In this document: positions 17,429-26,194 of the stretch, piece by piece
Numbering within the stretch: position 1 is the first letter of the stretch
Layout: each line of letters begins with the position of its first letter
Translations under genes and position numbers: made by a program
Notes under the pieces: model-generated
Told to the model about the DNA's origin: nothing
What the model saw: the letters and a program-made list of their open reading frames with translations, nothing else
Databases searched by the model: none
Assembly (NCBI RefSeq): GCF_030816935.1
Contig: NZ_JAUSYO010000001.1
Span: 620,001 to 684,000 of the forward strand
DNA: 64,000 nucleotides
Origin: Arthrobacter sp. B3I9
GTDB taxonomy: Bacteria; Actinomycetota; Actinomycetes; Actinomycetales; Micrococcaceae
Direction: 5' to 3'

Positions 17429-18445
17429 CTATTCCCGGCCCTCAGACACCCAGTTGGGATCCGCCGAGCGGGACCCCACGACGGCGTCCGCGGCGGCGTC
17501 GAGCTGCTCAAGTTGCGCTGCGGTGAAGTCGAGCGTGAGGGCCAGTGCTCCCCAGTTCTCGTCGATCCGGGCCGTCCTGCGCGTGCCGGGAATCGGAACC
17601 ACGGGCAGTCCCAGCTTCCGGCCCTGGGCGAGCAGCCAGGCCAGCGCCACCTGGGCCGGGGTTGCTGCCTGCCCGTCCACGCTCAGCTCGGCAGCGATGG
17701 CCTGCACCGCTGCCACCACACCCTGGTTGGCGCTGGCGGCGTCGTCGGAAAAGCGCGGGATCTTGCGGCGGAAGTCGCCGCTGCCCAGCGCCGAGGTGTC
17801 CACGGTGCCGGTGAGGAATCCGCGCCCCAGCGGCGCGTAGGGTACGAAGCCGACGCCGAGTTCGGCCGCAGCCGGAACGACGTTGCGTTCCACGTCGCGG
17901 CTCCAGATGGACCATTCGCTCTGGACGGCGGCGATCGGGTGGATGCTGCTGGCCTCGCGCAGCTCCTCGGCGGTCACTTCGGACAGGCCCAGATGCCGGA
18001 CCTTACCGGCCTGCACCAGCCCCGCCATGGCTTCCACGGTTTCCACAATCGGAACGCGGAGGTCACGGCGGTGCATGTAGTACAGGTCGATGGTGTCGGT
18101 GCCCAGCCGTTGCAGGCTGCGGTCCACGGCCTGGCGCACGTAGGCGGCATCACCCCGGATATCGGTATAGCCGGCCGACGGTGAGCCTACGAGGCCGAAC
18201 TTGGTGGCCAGCTGCACTTCGCCGCGGCGCTCCTTGAGCAGCCGGGCAATCAGCTCCTCGTTGCTGCCGCTGCCATAGATGTCCGCCGTGTCGATGAAGC
18301 TGACGCCGGCATCCACCGCGTGGTGCAGTGTCCGGAGGGCTTCGGCCGGATCCACGTCGCCGTACACGGGCGTCAGGGCCATGCCCCCGAAACCCAGGGG
18401 ACTGACCGTAAGGCCGTCGCCGAGCTGGACTGTTGCTGCCGTCAT
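17429..18445 (-). CDS. Aldo/keto reductase
   Basis: NADPH-dependent TIM-barrel oxidoreductase of 338 residues. The catalytic tetrad can be placed in FIDTADIYGSG (Asp, Tyr), LATKFGL (Lys) and LYYMHRRD (His); the C-terminal PIPGTRRTARIDEN is the cofactor-phosphate loop. ATG 18445 was chosen because GGAG stands 6 bases ahead; in-frame starts at 18457 (ATG) and 18472 (TTG) are possible. This is the YhdN/AKR11-like branch by pattern. Substrate unknown. Confidence 0.92.
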   Translation of the reverse strand: MTAATVQLGDGLTVSPLGFGGMALTPVYGDVDPAEALRTLHHAVDAGVSFIDTADIYGSGSNEELIARLLKERRGEVQLATKFGLVGSPSAGYTDIRGDAAYVRQAVDRSLQRLGTDTIDLYYMHRRDLRVPIVETVEAMAGLVQAGKVRHLGLSEVTAEELREASSIHPIAAVQSEWSIWSRDVERNVVPAAAELGVGFVPYAPLGRGFLTGTVDTSALGSGDFRRKIPRFSDDAASANQGVVAAVQAIAAELSVDGQAATPAQVALAWLLAQGRKLGLPVVPIPGTRRTARIDENWGALALTLDFTAAQLEQLDAAADAVVGSRSADPNWVSEGRE

Positions 18446-18584
18446 CTGGGGCTCCATTCGCGCGTTGAACAACTCCGGGTAGTTCCGTCCCTGCCAAGAA
18501 CCCCGGGACGCGCGAGGCTATTCCGGCTCCGGTTGTGGCCCCTGCTGGCAGCGGTTTCCCCACCTATGGTTTGTTGGGCTGCGG

Positions 18585-18619
18585 GTACGACGGCGTGTCC
18601 CGGGCACACGCCGTCGTAC
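18585..18619 (-). terminator. Strong hairpin after the SMR gene pair
   Basis: A perfect 14-bp stem (gtacgacggcgtgt, 18585-18598, and complement 18606-18619) with a 7-base loop starts 4 bases after the SMR stop on the minus strand. There is no T-run, so it may act as a transcript-end stabiliser or a Rho-independent-like terminator. Confidence 0.6.
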
Positions 18620-18623
18620 TGCC

Positions 18624-19019
18624 TTAAAGGTGGGGAGGTTCCGGGGAGGCGGGCGGCTTCTGCGCCACCGGGTCCGTCTGCTCCGCCACCGGCAGGAGCT
18701 TGAGGCCTGCCGCGCAGCCAACGATTCCGGCGATGAACAGCAGCTTCAGCGGACTGGCGGGTTCGGCACCGGTGGCCATGGCCCAGCAGACCGTCAGTGC
18801 CGCGCCGATCCCCACCCACACGGCATACGCCGTGCCGAGCGGGATGCGTTTCACGGCCACCCCCAGACCCACCATGCTGAGGGTGGCGGTGGCGGCGAAG
18901 ACGACGGTGGGCAGCGGCCGGGTGAACCCGTCGGAGAGCCCCAGCGCGGTGGCCCAGACTGCCTCCAGCACGGCAGAGCAGAGCAGGATGGTCCAGGAAA
19001 GCGCCGACGGACGGGACAT
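18624..19019 (-). CDS. SMR-family transporter, second subunit of a pair
   Basis: Small multidrug resistance-type protein of 131 residues with four hydrophobic helices. The active-site Glu is in helix 1 (CSAVLEAVWATAL) and the family motif GTAYAVWVGIGA in helix 3. A hydrophilic C-terminal tail of about 25 residues (ending PPASPEPPHL) is longer than usual. It starts 2 bases before the stop of its upstream partner's gene region ends, so the two are almost certainly co-translated. Paired SMRs often act as heterodimers exporting cations, polyamines or guanidine-type compounds; the substrate is not known here. Confidence 0.9.
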   Translation of the reverse strand: MSRPSALSWTILLCSAVLEAVWATALGLSDGFTRPLPTVVFAATATLSMVGLGVAVKRIPLGTAYAVWVGIGAALTVCWAMATGAEPASPLKLLFIAGIVGCAAGLKLLPVAEQTDPVAQKPPASPEPPHL

Positions 19020-19021
19020 GC

Positions 19022-19345
19022 TCAGGCCACCACTTTCAGGCCGGCCACGCAGGCAGTGATCCCGCACAGCAGGACTATGCGGGCGGCCGTCGGCCGTTCC
19101 ACCTTGGCCGCGATTGCGTAACCGGAGGTCAGCACGACGCCGACCCCCACCCACACGGCGTATGCCGTTCCGGTCGGGATTGACTGCATCGCGACAGCCA
19201 GGCCGGCTGTGCTGGCGGCGGCGGCGATCAGGAAGACGAAGGCCGGGACCAGCCGGCGCGAGCCCCTCGCCTGTGCTGCGCGGTGCAGGGCGGCGGCCCA
19301 GACGGCTTCCAGTGCCCCCGAAAGAACGAGGATCAACCATGACAT
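19022..19345 (-). CDS. SMR-family transporter, first subunit of a pair
   Basis: A 107-residue four-helix SMR protein with the conserved helix-1 Glu (LSGALEAVWAAAL) and GTAYAVWVGVGVV. Its stop is 2 bases ahead of the start of the second SMR gene. Two unequal SMR proteins side by side is the layout of EbrAB, YkkCD and similar heterodimers. The 96 bases upstream were searched for a guanidine riboswitch and nothing convincing was found. Confidence 0.9.
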   Translation of the reverse strand: MSWLILVLSGALEAVWAAALHRAAQARGSRRLVPAFVFLIAAAASTAGLAVAMQSIPTGTAYAVWVGVGVVLTSGYAIAAKVERPTAARIVLLCGITACVAGLKVVA

Positions 19346-19441
19346 GACGGCTCCTGTGGCCAGTCTTGTCGCGTGCCGGGTACTGAACCGTCGTCCGGAG
19401 GCCGGGGGAGGAGGCCTTGGTCCTATGTTAACCCAGAAGGG

Positions 19442-20128
19442 TCACAACCCGCCCGCCACCTGGTCAATGGACACCACGGCCAGGAACCCCCGGCCCAGGA
19501 TCTCCGGCGTGGCCGTGTCTGAGCCGACGACGGCGTCGTAGCGCTCGAGTGTCTCCGGCCCGGCAGGCAGGTCCGTACCGCTGGCCGATGCAGGGTCGGG
19601 TTCCGCCCCGGACCCCGCGACAGCAATGCCCGGGCTGACTGTGGCCTGGCCCTGGAGCAGGATGCCGAGCTGGCCTTCGAACACGGGATGGGCCCTTTTC
19701 TTGGAAAGCTCGACGATTGACGTGTATCCCTTGAAGGCGCCGCTGCGGGTGATCACGTTGAGGTTGCGGACATCACCGGTGGGCAGGGTACCGGAGGAGG
19801 CGGCGTCGCCGGAAAACCGGAACGGGCGGTACTTCTCGAGCGGATGCTCGACGCCGTCCACGCTCAGGAGCAGCAGGTCCCCCTCGATGACGGTCAGAAC
19901 GCGGTCCATACCGGGAAAGGGGGAGAACGGGCCAGCCTTGGAAACGTCGGCGATACTGACCCGCCACTGCCAGCCGGCGTCCTGGCCCCGGACGGCGGGC
20001 GCGGCGCCGATGTCCGCCGGAGCCGCTGTGTCCGCTTCAGGGGAGCGGAACGCGGCCACTTCCCTGGTCACCCCGCCGCCGTTGCGCCACGGTTGGGGTT
20101 TCAGGCCGGCGTAGCGGATGATTTCCAT
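19442..20128 (-). CDS. HutD/Ves-family cupin protein
   Basis: A 228-residue protein of the HutD/Ves family, bicupin proteins linked to histidine use or cold response in other bacteria; enzymatic role is unsettled. Diagnostic segments are PQPWRNGGGVTREVA near the N-terminus, WQWRVSIADVSKAGPFSPFPGMDRVLTVIEGD, FRFSGD and NVITRSG. No hut genes are adjacent, so a link to histidine breakdown is not supported by context. It starts at ATG 20128 and is divergent from trpF. Confidence 0.85.
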   Translation of the reverse strand: MEIIRYAGLKPQPWRNGGGVTREVAAFRSPEADTAAPADIGAAPAVRGQDAGWQWRVSIADVSKAGPFSPFPGMDRVLTVIEGDLLLLSVDGVEHPLEKYRPFRFSGDAASSGTLPTGDVRNLNVITRSGAFKGYTSIVELSKKRAHPVFEGQLGILLQGQATVSPGIAVAGSGAEPDPASASGTDLPAGPETLERYDAVVGSDTATPEILGRGFLAVVSIDQVAGGL

Positions 20129-20238
20129 CGCTCCAGCCTAGCCGGACCGCGGAGAACGGCCCGATCGCCGGGGGTATGGTCGGCAGGCCCTGCTACAACT
20201 TGCTAACGTCGAGGGAGGAACCCTTTAAAAGGAGTCGA

Positions 20239-20838
20239 ATGTTCGTCAAGGTGTGCGGCCTCAGCACCCCCGAGTCCGTCCTGGCCGCTGTCGGAGCCGG
20301 CGCGGACGCCGTCGGTTTTGTCCTCACCCCCAGCCCGCGTCAGGTGACCCCGGACCGCGCCAGGGAACTCCTGGTACACGTTCCCGCGGGTGTCGCCGCG
20401 GTGGGTGTCTTTCGGCACGAGCCGGCCTCGGATGCTGTCGCACTGGCCCGCTCTGCCGGTCTGGCGTGGGTCCAGCTGCACGGCAAACGCACTCCGGACG
20501 ATGTTCGGGCCGTGCATGAGGCCGGCCTGAAGGTCATCCGGGCCGTGACCATGGAGTCAGGCCCGGAGGCGTTCAGCAGCTGGGGCGAGGAGCTGCTTTT
20601 GATCGACGCTGCGGTGCCGGGGTCCGGGGCCGCGTGGGATTATTCGTCGGTCCAGGCGCTGGGTCTGGCTGGACGCGAGTGGCTTCTGGCCGGTGGGCTT
20701 GCCCCCACCAACGTTGCCGACGCCGCGGTGCAGGCGGGAGCGTGGGGTGTGGACGTATCCTCCGGCGTTGAAGCGGCCCGAGGCGTCAAAGATCTGGACA
20801 AGGTCCGCGCCTTCGTCAACGCGGCGAAATCGGTCTAG
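20239..20838 (+). CDS. trpF: Phosphoribosylanthranilate isomerase
   Basis: Third step of tryptophan synthesis: Amadori rearrangement of phosphoribosylanthranilate to CdRP. A 199-residue TIM barrel with VKVCGLS (catalytic Cys), GFVLTPSPRQV, VQLHGKR, LLIDAAVPGSGAAWDYS (catalytic Asp and phosphate loop) and LAGGLAPTNV. The ribosome binding site AAAAGGAG lies 6 bases before ATG 20239. It stands alone, away from any other trp gene. Many actinobacteria lack trpF and use PriA for both His and Trp pathways, so this orphan copy is notable. Confidence 0.93.
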   Translation: MFVKVCGLSTPESVLAAVGAGADAVGFVLTPSPRQVTPDRARELLVHVPAGVAAVGVFRHEPASDAVALARSAGLAWVQLHGKRTPDDVRAVHEAGLKVIRAVTMESGPEAFSSWGEELLLIDAAVPGSGAAWDYSSVQALGLAGREWLLAGGLAPTNVADAAVQAGAWGVDVSSGVEAARGVKDLDKVRAFVNAAKSV

Positions 20839-20855
20839 GCTCCGGCCAGCATCCT

Positions 20856-21578
20856 CTAACGCTTGATGGTGACGTCATCGATGAACTCGTCGCCCTTTTG
20901 CCGGTTGTGCTCGGCCCCGAGTTGGACTTTGCTCAGGCTGGTGGCGTTGATGTTGACGGCGCTGCTGGAGTACTTCAGGGCGCCGTCCAGCCACACTTGA
21001 ACCGTTGACTTGGAGCCGTTAGTCGTGACTCGCATGGCCACGCGGTGCCAGGCCCCCATAGAGACGCTTCCGCTTGTCAGCTTCGTGTACACGAAGCCGC
21101 TGGGGGACGTTACGCGCAGCCACATCTGCCCGTTGCTGTTGTACCGGTAAGTGTCGGCAATCCGGGTGGTGCCTGAGAAGAAGCGCAAGTACGGCACGTT
21201 GTTGCCGCTGACGCCCGCGGTGGTGATGTTGAACCAGCCGTCGGCGTAGACGGTCTTGGTTCCCGAGGGGAACGCGGGCGTCGAGAGGTTTGCGATGGAG
21301 CCGGACGTGTCAGTCACATGCAGCTTGGCGGAGCGGGTCCCGGAGTTTCTCTGGGAGGTTGACATGGTGGCGGTGCCGTCTCCTCCTACCGAAGGCTTGA
21401 AGTCGCAAAAGCCGTTGGTTTCAAAGCTCGTGGCCGTCGAAACGGTTCCCGGAAAGGAGTTCGCGGCCACGGTACCGCAAGTGGTGGCGGAGGCCGACTG
21501 GGCGGAACCGAAAACGAGTGAACCGGCAACGAGCAGCCCGAGGGAGCCTGCGGAGCCGAGGGTCTTTATTGTTCTCAT
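20856..21578 (-). CDS. Secreted LamG-like jelly-roll protein
   Basis: A 240-residue exported protein with a signal peptide (MRTIKTLGSAGSLGLLVAGSLVFGSAQSASA, cleavage after about residue 31). The mature part is a single beta-rich domain: SFETNGFCDF, SAKLHVTD, VYADGWFNI, LRFFSG, MGAWHRVAMRVTTNGSKSTVQVWLDGALKYSS, a pattern of LamG/concanavalin-like or polysaccharide-lyase-like folds. No catalytic residues can be named. ATG 21578 has GAGGTAG ahead. It lies 88 bases after the exopolysaccharide gene run on the same strand, so it may bind or process the polymer. Confidence 0.8.
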   Translation of the reverse strand: MRTIKTLGSAGSLGLLVAGSLVFGSAQSASATTCGTVAANSFPGTVSTATSFETNGFCDFKPSVGGDGTATMSTSQRNSGTRSAKLHVTDTSGSIANLSTPAFPSGTKTVYADGWFNITTAGVSGNNVPYLRFFSGTTRIADTYRYNSNGQMWLRVTSPSGFVYTKLTSGSVSMGAWHRVAMRVTTNGSKSTVQVWLDGALKYSSSAVNINATSLSKVQLGAEHNRQKGDEFIDDVTIKR

Positions 21579-21666
21579 TTGATCTACCTCAGAATCTGTT
21601 GGGGATTGTTTTGAGTAGTCCCGGAATATCTGGGGACGGGTTCAGCGGCACGCAAGCTGCGTTCCG

Positions 21667-21837
21667 CTAGAGAAGGCGCACCAGCTGCGCCACAACAGAG
21701 ATGACCACTACCGAAAGGAGGGCGGCGGTCGCATAGGCCGCAGCCCGGGGGAGCGGCTTTTCCGGGTGGAGTACCCGGAACACGTCACAGGTAACGAGCG
21801 AGGTTATGGCGGCCAGGCCGGTGAGGATAACTATCAT
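21667..21837 (-). CDS. Small membrane protein (56 aa), end of exopolysaccharide operon
   Basis: A short gene encoding 56 residues (MIVILTGLAAITSLVTCDVF at the start) with two hydrophobic helices separated by a short HPEKPLPRA loop. Its ATG overlaps the TGA stop of the preceding gene by 4 bases (ATGA), which is good evidence that it is translated through coupling. Family not recognised. Confidence 0.7.
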   Translation of the reverse strand: MIVILTGLAAITSLVTCDVFRVLHPEKPLPRAAAYATAALLSVVVISVVAQLVRLL

Positions 21838-22211
21838 TTGGCACCTGCCAGGGAGGCCCCGGCCCGCTTGGCCTCAAGCGCCAGCAGGCCGAGCGTGAGG
21901 AGGGACAGGATGCACACGCCCACGGGTGGTGACCAGAGGCGCGCGTAGATCATCGCCGTCGAGACGAGCGTTGACATCGCAAGGCTGAAGGCGATGGCGA
22001 CGGCGATGGCAAGCGGCACCGCTCCGCCGCTCTCCGCAGTGGGCGGGGGGCCAAACCTCAGCAGCAGAACCAAGGCTGTTCCCGGACCGGCGAGCATTAA
22101 CAGCCCGATGACGGCCAGCCGGAGGCCATCCGGACCGAAGAATGACAGCGGTATTGCGGCTATCGCTATCGCGGCCGTGGCGTAGCTTAGGTAGCGGTGT
22201 TCAATGGCCAT
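21834..22211 (-). CDS. Small integral membrane protein in exopolysaccharide operon
   Basis: A 125-residue protein with about four hydrophobic helices (about residues 10-26, 31-52, 64-86 and 92-112). Its ATG at 22211 lies within the last 11 bases of the polymerase-like gene, and its stop overlaps the next small gene (ATGA). This close packing suggests that its product is made together with the polymerase-like protein. Family not recognised; an accessory role in polymer assembly is inferred from position only. Confidence 0.7.
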   Translation of the reverse strand: MAIEHRYLSYATAAIAIAAIPLSFFGPDGLRLAVIGLLMLAGPGTALVLLLRFGPPPTAESGGAVPLAIAVAIAFSLAMSTLVSTAMIYARLWSPPVGVCILSLLTLGLLALEAKRAGASLAGAK

Positions 22212-24078
22212 TTCCTGCTCCTTGGATGTGGAAAACTACGCCGTCGTCATTCTCGGCAATCCTCGTCCAGCCCGGGTTCGCGCTGCAAGTAGAGACAAAA
22301 TTCCGAAGGTCCCCGGCGGGTGTCGACCCGCGGAGTTCTGCGGCGTGAAGCTGGCTGACTGTGACGATCAGGTAGGCGCCGGTCCGGCCGGCGATCTGGT
22401 TGGCAGCATCACAGGTCAGCGGGCTCGCGCCGGGCCGGAATTCAGCGGGGACCAACGCCCGGTAGTCGTAGCCGGCGTAATGCTCGAACTTCCAGGGGGT
22501 GTTGTGGACCGCTTCGATCAGTTTGGAACCGGGTGGTGCCAGATCGTACAGACGGTTTACCAGTGCGACTTCGTCGGTGGTGAAACTCTCCATGATGTCG
22601 TTGCCGTACCTGGTCACGATGGTGGTGGTGGAGAGAACGGCACCGAGCACGAAGAGTGCGACTGTCCGCGGCAGACCCAGGCTGCCTGGTTTGTCCGACA
22701 TCAGCGGCAGCACGGCCAGGCACACAGTGAAGGGCAGACTGAAGAGGTAGATGCGCAGCAGCAGCTCGCCTCCGTAGGGCTGGACCGGGATGAGGACCAC
22801 CACCGCCACTGCGCCCGCGGCCGCCGTGAGCCATGGTGCCCCGCGCCGGCGGCCCAGAACAGCCCCGGCGGCAGCGAGCAGCCACAACACCCCTACTTCG
22901 GCCAAGCGGGTGTAGACGACAAACTGGTGGGAGTCGCTCCCGGACACTCTGGAACCCAGGCTGCCGAAGGCGTTGGCTCCGATGTTGCCGAAGGATCCGA
23001 ACAGCTGTTCGTAGTGGCCCTGCAGGTAGGTCGAGGCAGCAAATACCAGCCACCCCACCGGCAGCATCACCGCCAGCACGGGCAGAAAGCGCAGTCGCAG
23101 CCGGCCTGTCAGCAGGAAGGCGGCCAGGATCGGGATTGCCGCAAACGGTGTGAGCTGGTGGGAAGCGGTCATGGCCAGAAGAAGGACCGCGCACACCACC
23201 ACCAGGACGGCGCTTTCTGCCCTGGGCGGTCCGGGCAGGCCGTGGGGAGGCATGCTGGGGTCAAGTTTCCGCACGATCCGCGCCAATGCGGTGGTTAACC
23301 GGTTCTGGTCGGTCCGCCAGGCCCACCCGGTAAAGCTACTCAGGATGCACGCGAGGAGGGTGACCAGCAGGATGAAGGCGTAGGCCTGGGGGGCGAGGTA
23401 GTCCTGGCCGACCCAGCTCGTCAGGTAGAAAAGCCAGACGGCGGTCCAGGCGTGGCGCCGGTGGGCGGTCAGCCGGGCTGCCAGTGCCAGGAGCGGGGCC
23501 AGAAGGAGGACGTTGATTCCGACGGGAGCCCACGTCGCCAGACCAGCCAGATCCTTGGCGCCGGTCGAACCGGAAAGCATGCCCAGCAGGTCGAAAAACC
23601 CTGGCCAGTTAAAGTACGCGTCCAAGGCGGGGTTCAGCTGGCCCGACTGGGATATGGTGTCCGCGATCCCGAGATGCCGGTAGCTCGCCTCGAGCCGCGG
23701 GAGTCCGTGAATGAGGGGGTCGGCGCCATGCAGGATAAATACCGTCACCAAAATCTGCCACGTCTGTAGGGCTGGATAGATCCGGGGCAGGCTTAGTGAG
23801 GCGAGGAATCCGCCCAGACTCAGGGCGAGCGCAAAGAAATAGATGGGCGGCAGCACCCCGATCAGCCCGGCCCCTCCGATGCGCCGGGGATCCACGCTAA
23901 GCAGGCCCCAGGTTCCGAGGGTGAGGGCTACGGCGGCCAGGGCGGCGAGTAATACTGCCTGCCACCCTGGCGCCACGCGGGGTTTGTGGCCTGCCGGGGG
24001 TTCCGTACCGGATCGGAGAGTGTCCTTCGGGCTGCGCCCCGTCATGACGGCTACTGTACTGGTCGGATCGTGTGTCAT
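22201..24078 (-). CDS. Polysaccharide polymerase-like (Wzy/O-antigen type) membrane protein
   Basis: A 625-residue protein with a long cytoplasmic N-terminus (about 55 residues), about 11-13 transmembrane helices and a soluble C-terminal part (about 490-620). A large extracytoplasmic stretch follows helix 3 (LHGADPLIHGLPRLEASYRHLGIAD...QLNPALDAYFNWPGFF), as in membrane GT-C or Wzy-type proteins. ATG 24078 overlaps the stop of the GT-flippase gene by 4 bases (ATGA). Assignment rests on topology and neighbourhood; a GT-C glycosyltransferase is the main alternative. Confidence 0.7.
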   Translation of the reverse strand: MTHDPTSTVAVMTGRSPKDTLRSGTEPPAGHKPRVAPGWQAVLLAALAAVALTLGTWGLLSVDPRRIGGAGLIGVLPPIYFFALALSLGGFLASLSLPRIYPALQTWQILVTVFILHGADPLIHGLPRLEASYRHLGIADTISQSGQLNPALDAYFNWPGFFDLLGMLSGSTGAKDLAGLATWAPVGINVLLLAPLLALAARLTAHRRHAWTAVWLFYLTSWVGQDYLAPQAYAFILLVTLLACILSSFTGWAWRTDQNRLTTALARIVRKLDPSMPPHGLPGPPRAESAVLVVVCAVLLLAMTASHQLTPFAAIPILAAFLLTGRLRLRFLPVLAVMLPVGWLVFAASTYLQGHYEQLFGSFGNIGANAFGSLGSRVSGSDSHQFVVYTRLAEVGVLWLLAAAGAVLGRRRGAPWLTAAAGAVAVVVLIPVQPYGGELLLRIYLFSLPFTVCLAVLPLMSDKPGSLGLPRTVALFVLGAVLSTTTIVTRYGNDIMESFTTDEVALVNRLYDLAPPGSKLIEAVHNTPWKFEHYAGYDYRALVPAEFRPGASPLTCDAANQIAGRTGAYLIVTVSQLHAAELRGSTPAGDLRNFVSTCSANPGWTRIAENDDGVVFHIQGAGNGH

Positions 24079-26183
24079 GGTGTCTCCATCTGGGTCGGCT
24101 CTTGGCCTGCGGACGAAGGAACTTGGGCGGCCCGAGGGGACGCCTTGGTGCGGGTCAGTACGAACAGGCGCCAGCTGGCGATCAAGGCAACCGCGGATTG
24201 CGCCAGGGACCACAGCGTGGAGACACCCGCGAGGCCAAATGTATGTGCCACTGGCGGAGCGGGTGCCAGAACTAGGGCCGCGGCGCACACGGCGAGAGCT
24301 GTGGATTCAAAGAGTCGGCCCTGTGCCCGGCACAGCCCGTAGTAGACCTGCGTGATGCAGCTCAGGAGGAGCGCGGGAACGAGGATGGGAATCAGCACCC
24401 ATGCTGAGGCGTAATCCCGGCCGAGGAAACGGAGCAGGAAGGGGCCGACAAACACCAGCATCCCACCGGCCACCAGCGTGAGCAGAAGACTGGCTCGGAT
24501 GGCCGAGGTGACAAGCCCGGGCCGGGAACGCGTACCCGCCAGCGCGGTCTGGAGCGAAAACCCGGCCGACTGCGGCACGAAGAACACAGCCGAGGCCATC
24601 ATCCACACGATGTACCAAGCTGCTGTCGCTGCGGGTCCCAGGGTGGCTGCGACGATCAGGGGAAGAAGGTATCCGGGCGCACGGTCAGCAAGCATCAGGG
24701 CATGGTTGGGCAGCCCGGGCTTCAGGATTTTGAGGGCGTGCCGTGACCGTAGCCCATGCCGCCAGTCGGGGGAGACGTGGGCCCGGCGGAGCTGGCGCAG
24801 CCCGACGACCACGCTGGCCAGCGCGCCGGCAGAGACCGCGGCGATCACGACCGACAGTTGATGGATTCCAAGGATAAAAGCAGCCGCCACCACGGCGAGC
24901 TGGACCACGCTTTGAACCACGCTGCGGATGAGCGCCCGGTCAGCGCGTTCCTGGGCAAGGCCGACGTGGTCCAGCTGGTAGGCGACGGCGGCAAGGACTG
25001 CTGTGGCGAGAAACAACACCGTCACCGCGGGGTCCTCCCACGCCTCCCCGACGCCCGAACCGAATGCATTTGTGCCGGCCGCGAGCCCGAGAGCCGCAGC
25101 GAGGGAAAAGGTCGCCACGGTGAGCAGACTCGTGGCGATGAGGCGACGGCCGCCGTCGGTTTCGCCAGGCAACAGCGTCAACGTGGCCGGACCCACTCCG
25201 AACATGCCCAGCTGCACGGTGAGGAGGGCCGCCGAGATCACCACGGACCCCAGGCCGGTCTGCGCGGGAGGCAGCACGAGGGCCACCAGGGCCCAGAACA
25301 GGAAGCCGGCCACCATCGGGGCCACCCTCGCCGCGGCCAGCCACGCCGCGTTCCCGCCCACAGATAGCGGCTGTCCGGCAGGGCGCAGGATTTCGCTGGC
25401 CATGGAGCGGTAGTTGAAGAGGAAGAAGCCCGGCCAGTACGGCAGGAAGCGGGGTGCCCTTACCAGCGACATTCCTACGCCGCGGACGGTAGCGAGCAGG
25501 GGGAGTACCACCATCCAGCCAGCGCGTGCGGGATGTTTGCGGATGGTTCGGGCGATTCCCGAACCGTCCTGTTCCCACTGGTCGCGTGCCCCGGCGAAGG
25601 TGTCGGCAAACCGGTGCCGCACTACGGTCGACGACGACACGCCGATCCGGTAGCTGTCCTTCTCGAGACGAATCCGCAGCTCAACGTCTTCCCCGGAGAT
25701 GAAGGAGTCATCGAATCCCATTGACAGCAGCAAGTCACGGCGGATGAGCGTGGCGCAGACTCCGAACCAGGAGCGTACCCGGCTGTGGTTGTGGTGCCAG
25801 GCCAGGGCCGACCCCCAGTAGCCGGGCCCGTCGGCCTCGCTGGCAAGCCCGAACTGGAGGCCGTCAAAACCGCCGGCCTCAAATTCGCGAATGAGCCGCT
25901 CCAGGCTGCCGGGCGGCAGGACGACGTCAGCGTCTATCAGCGCGACCAGGTCGCACTGAGCGCTCCGGACGCCCAGCATCCGCGCCGTGGGCAGCCCCCG
26001 GCCCTCGTCGGAGAGGACCCGGGCCCCCAAGGAACGGGCGATGGCCACCGTGTCATCGGTCGAACAACCGTCAACCACGATCACCTCACGGGGCCCCTGC
26101 CCGGTAATGGACTCCAGGCATTCGCGCAGCCAGGCAGCAGCGTTTCGGGCCGGAACAATAACCGAGACGTCGAGTTGGACCAC
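24075..26183 (-). CDS. Fusion of GT2 glycosyltransferase and Wzx-like flippase
   Basis: A 702-residue two-part protein. Residues 1 to about 250 are a family 2 glycosyltransferase: VSVIVPARNAAAWLRECLESI, VIVVDGCSTDDT, ALIDADVVLPP (DxD-type metal site) and SGEDVELRIRL. From about residue 285 to 690 follow 12 or more hydrophobic helices like those of the polysaccharide exporter (MOP/Wzx) superfamily, with the repeated helix-pair texture and GLPNHALMLADRAPGYLLPL. Such a fusion would tie sugar addition on the lipid carrier to its flipping. Starts at GTG 26183, 11 bases after the preceding gene. Confidence 0.8.
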   Translation of the reverse strand: MVQLDVSVIVPARNAAAWLRECLESITGQGPREVIVVDGCSTDDTVAIARSLGARVLSDEGRGLPTARMLGVRSAQCDLVALIDADVVLPPGSLERLIREFEAGGFDGLQFGLASEADGPGYWGSALAWHHNHSRVRSWFGVCATLIRRDLLLSMGFDDSFISGEDVELRIRLEKDSYRIGVSSSTVVRHRFADTFAGARDQWEQDGSGIARTIRKHPARAGWMVVLPLLATVRGVGMSLVRAPRFLPYWPGFFLFNYRSMASEILRPAGQPLSVGGNAAWLAAARVAPMVAGFLFWALVALVLPPAQTGLGSVVISAALLTVQLGMFGVGPATLTLLPGETDGGRRLIATSLLTVATFSLAAALGLAAGTNAFGSGVGEAWEDPAVTVLFLATAVLAAVAYQLDHVGLAQERADRALIRSVVQSVVQLAVVAAAFILGIHQLSVVIAAVSAGALASVVVGLRQLRRAHVSPDWRHGLRSRHALKILKPGLPNHALMLADRAPGYLLPLIVAATLGPAATAAWYIVWMMASAVFFVPQSAGFSLQTALAGTRSRPGLVTSAIRASLLLTLVAGGMLVFVGPFLLRFLGRDYASAWVLIPILVPALLLSCITQVYYGLCRAQGRLFESTALAVCAAALVLAPAPPVAHTFGLAGVSTLWSLAQSAVALIASWRLFVLTRTKASPRAAQVPSSAGQEPTQMETP

Positions 26184-26194
26184 GTGCGCTCACC

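Noticed and set aside
19346..19441. Guanidine riboswitch upstream of the paired SMR genes
   Set aside because: A GGACGACGG stretch recalls guanidine-II/III loops, but the required paired hairpins and second ACGR loop are missing.
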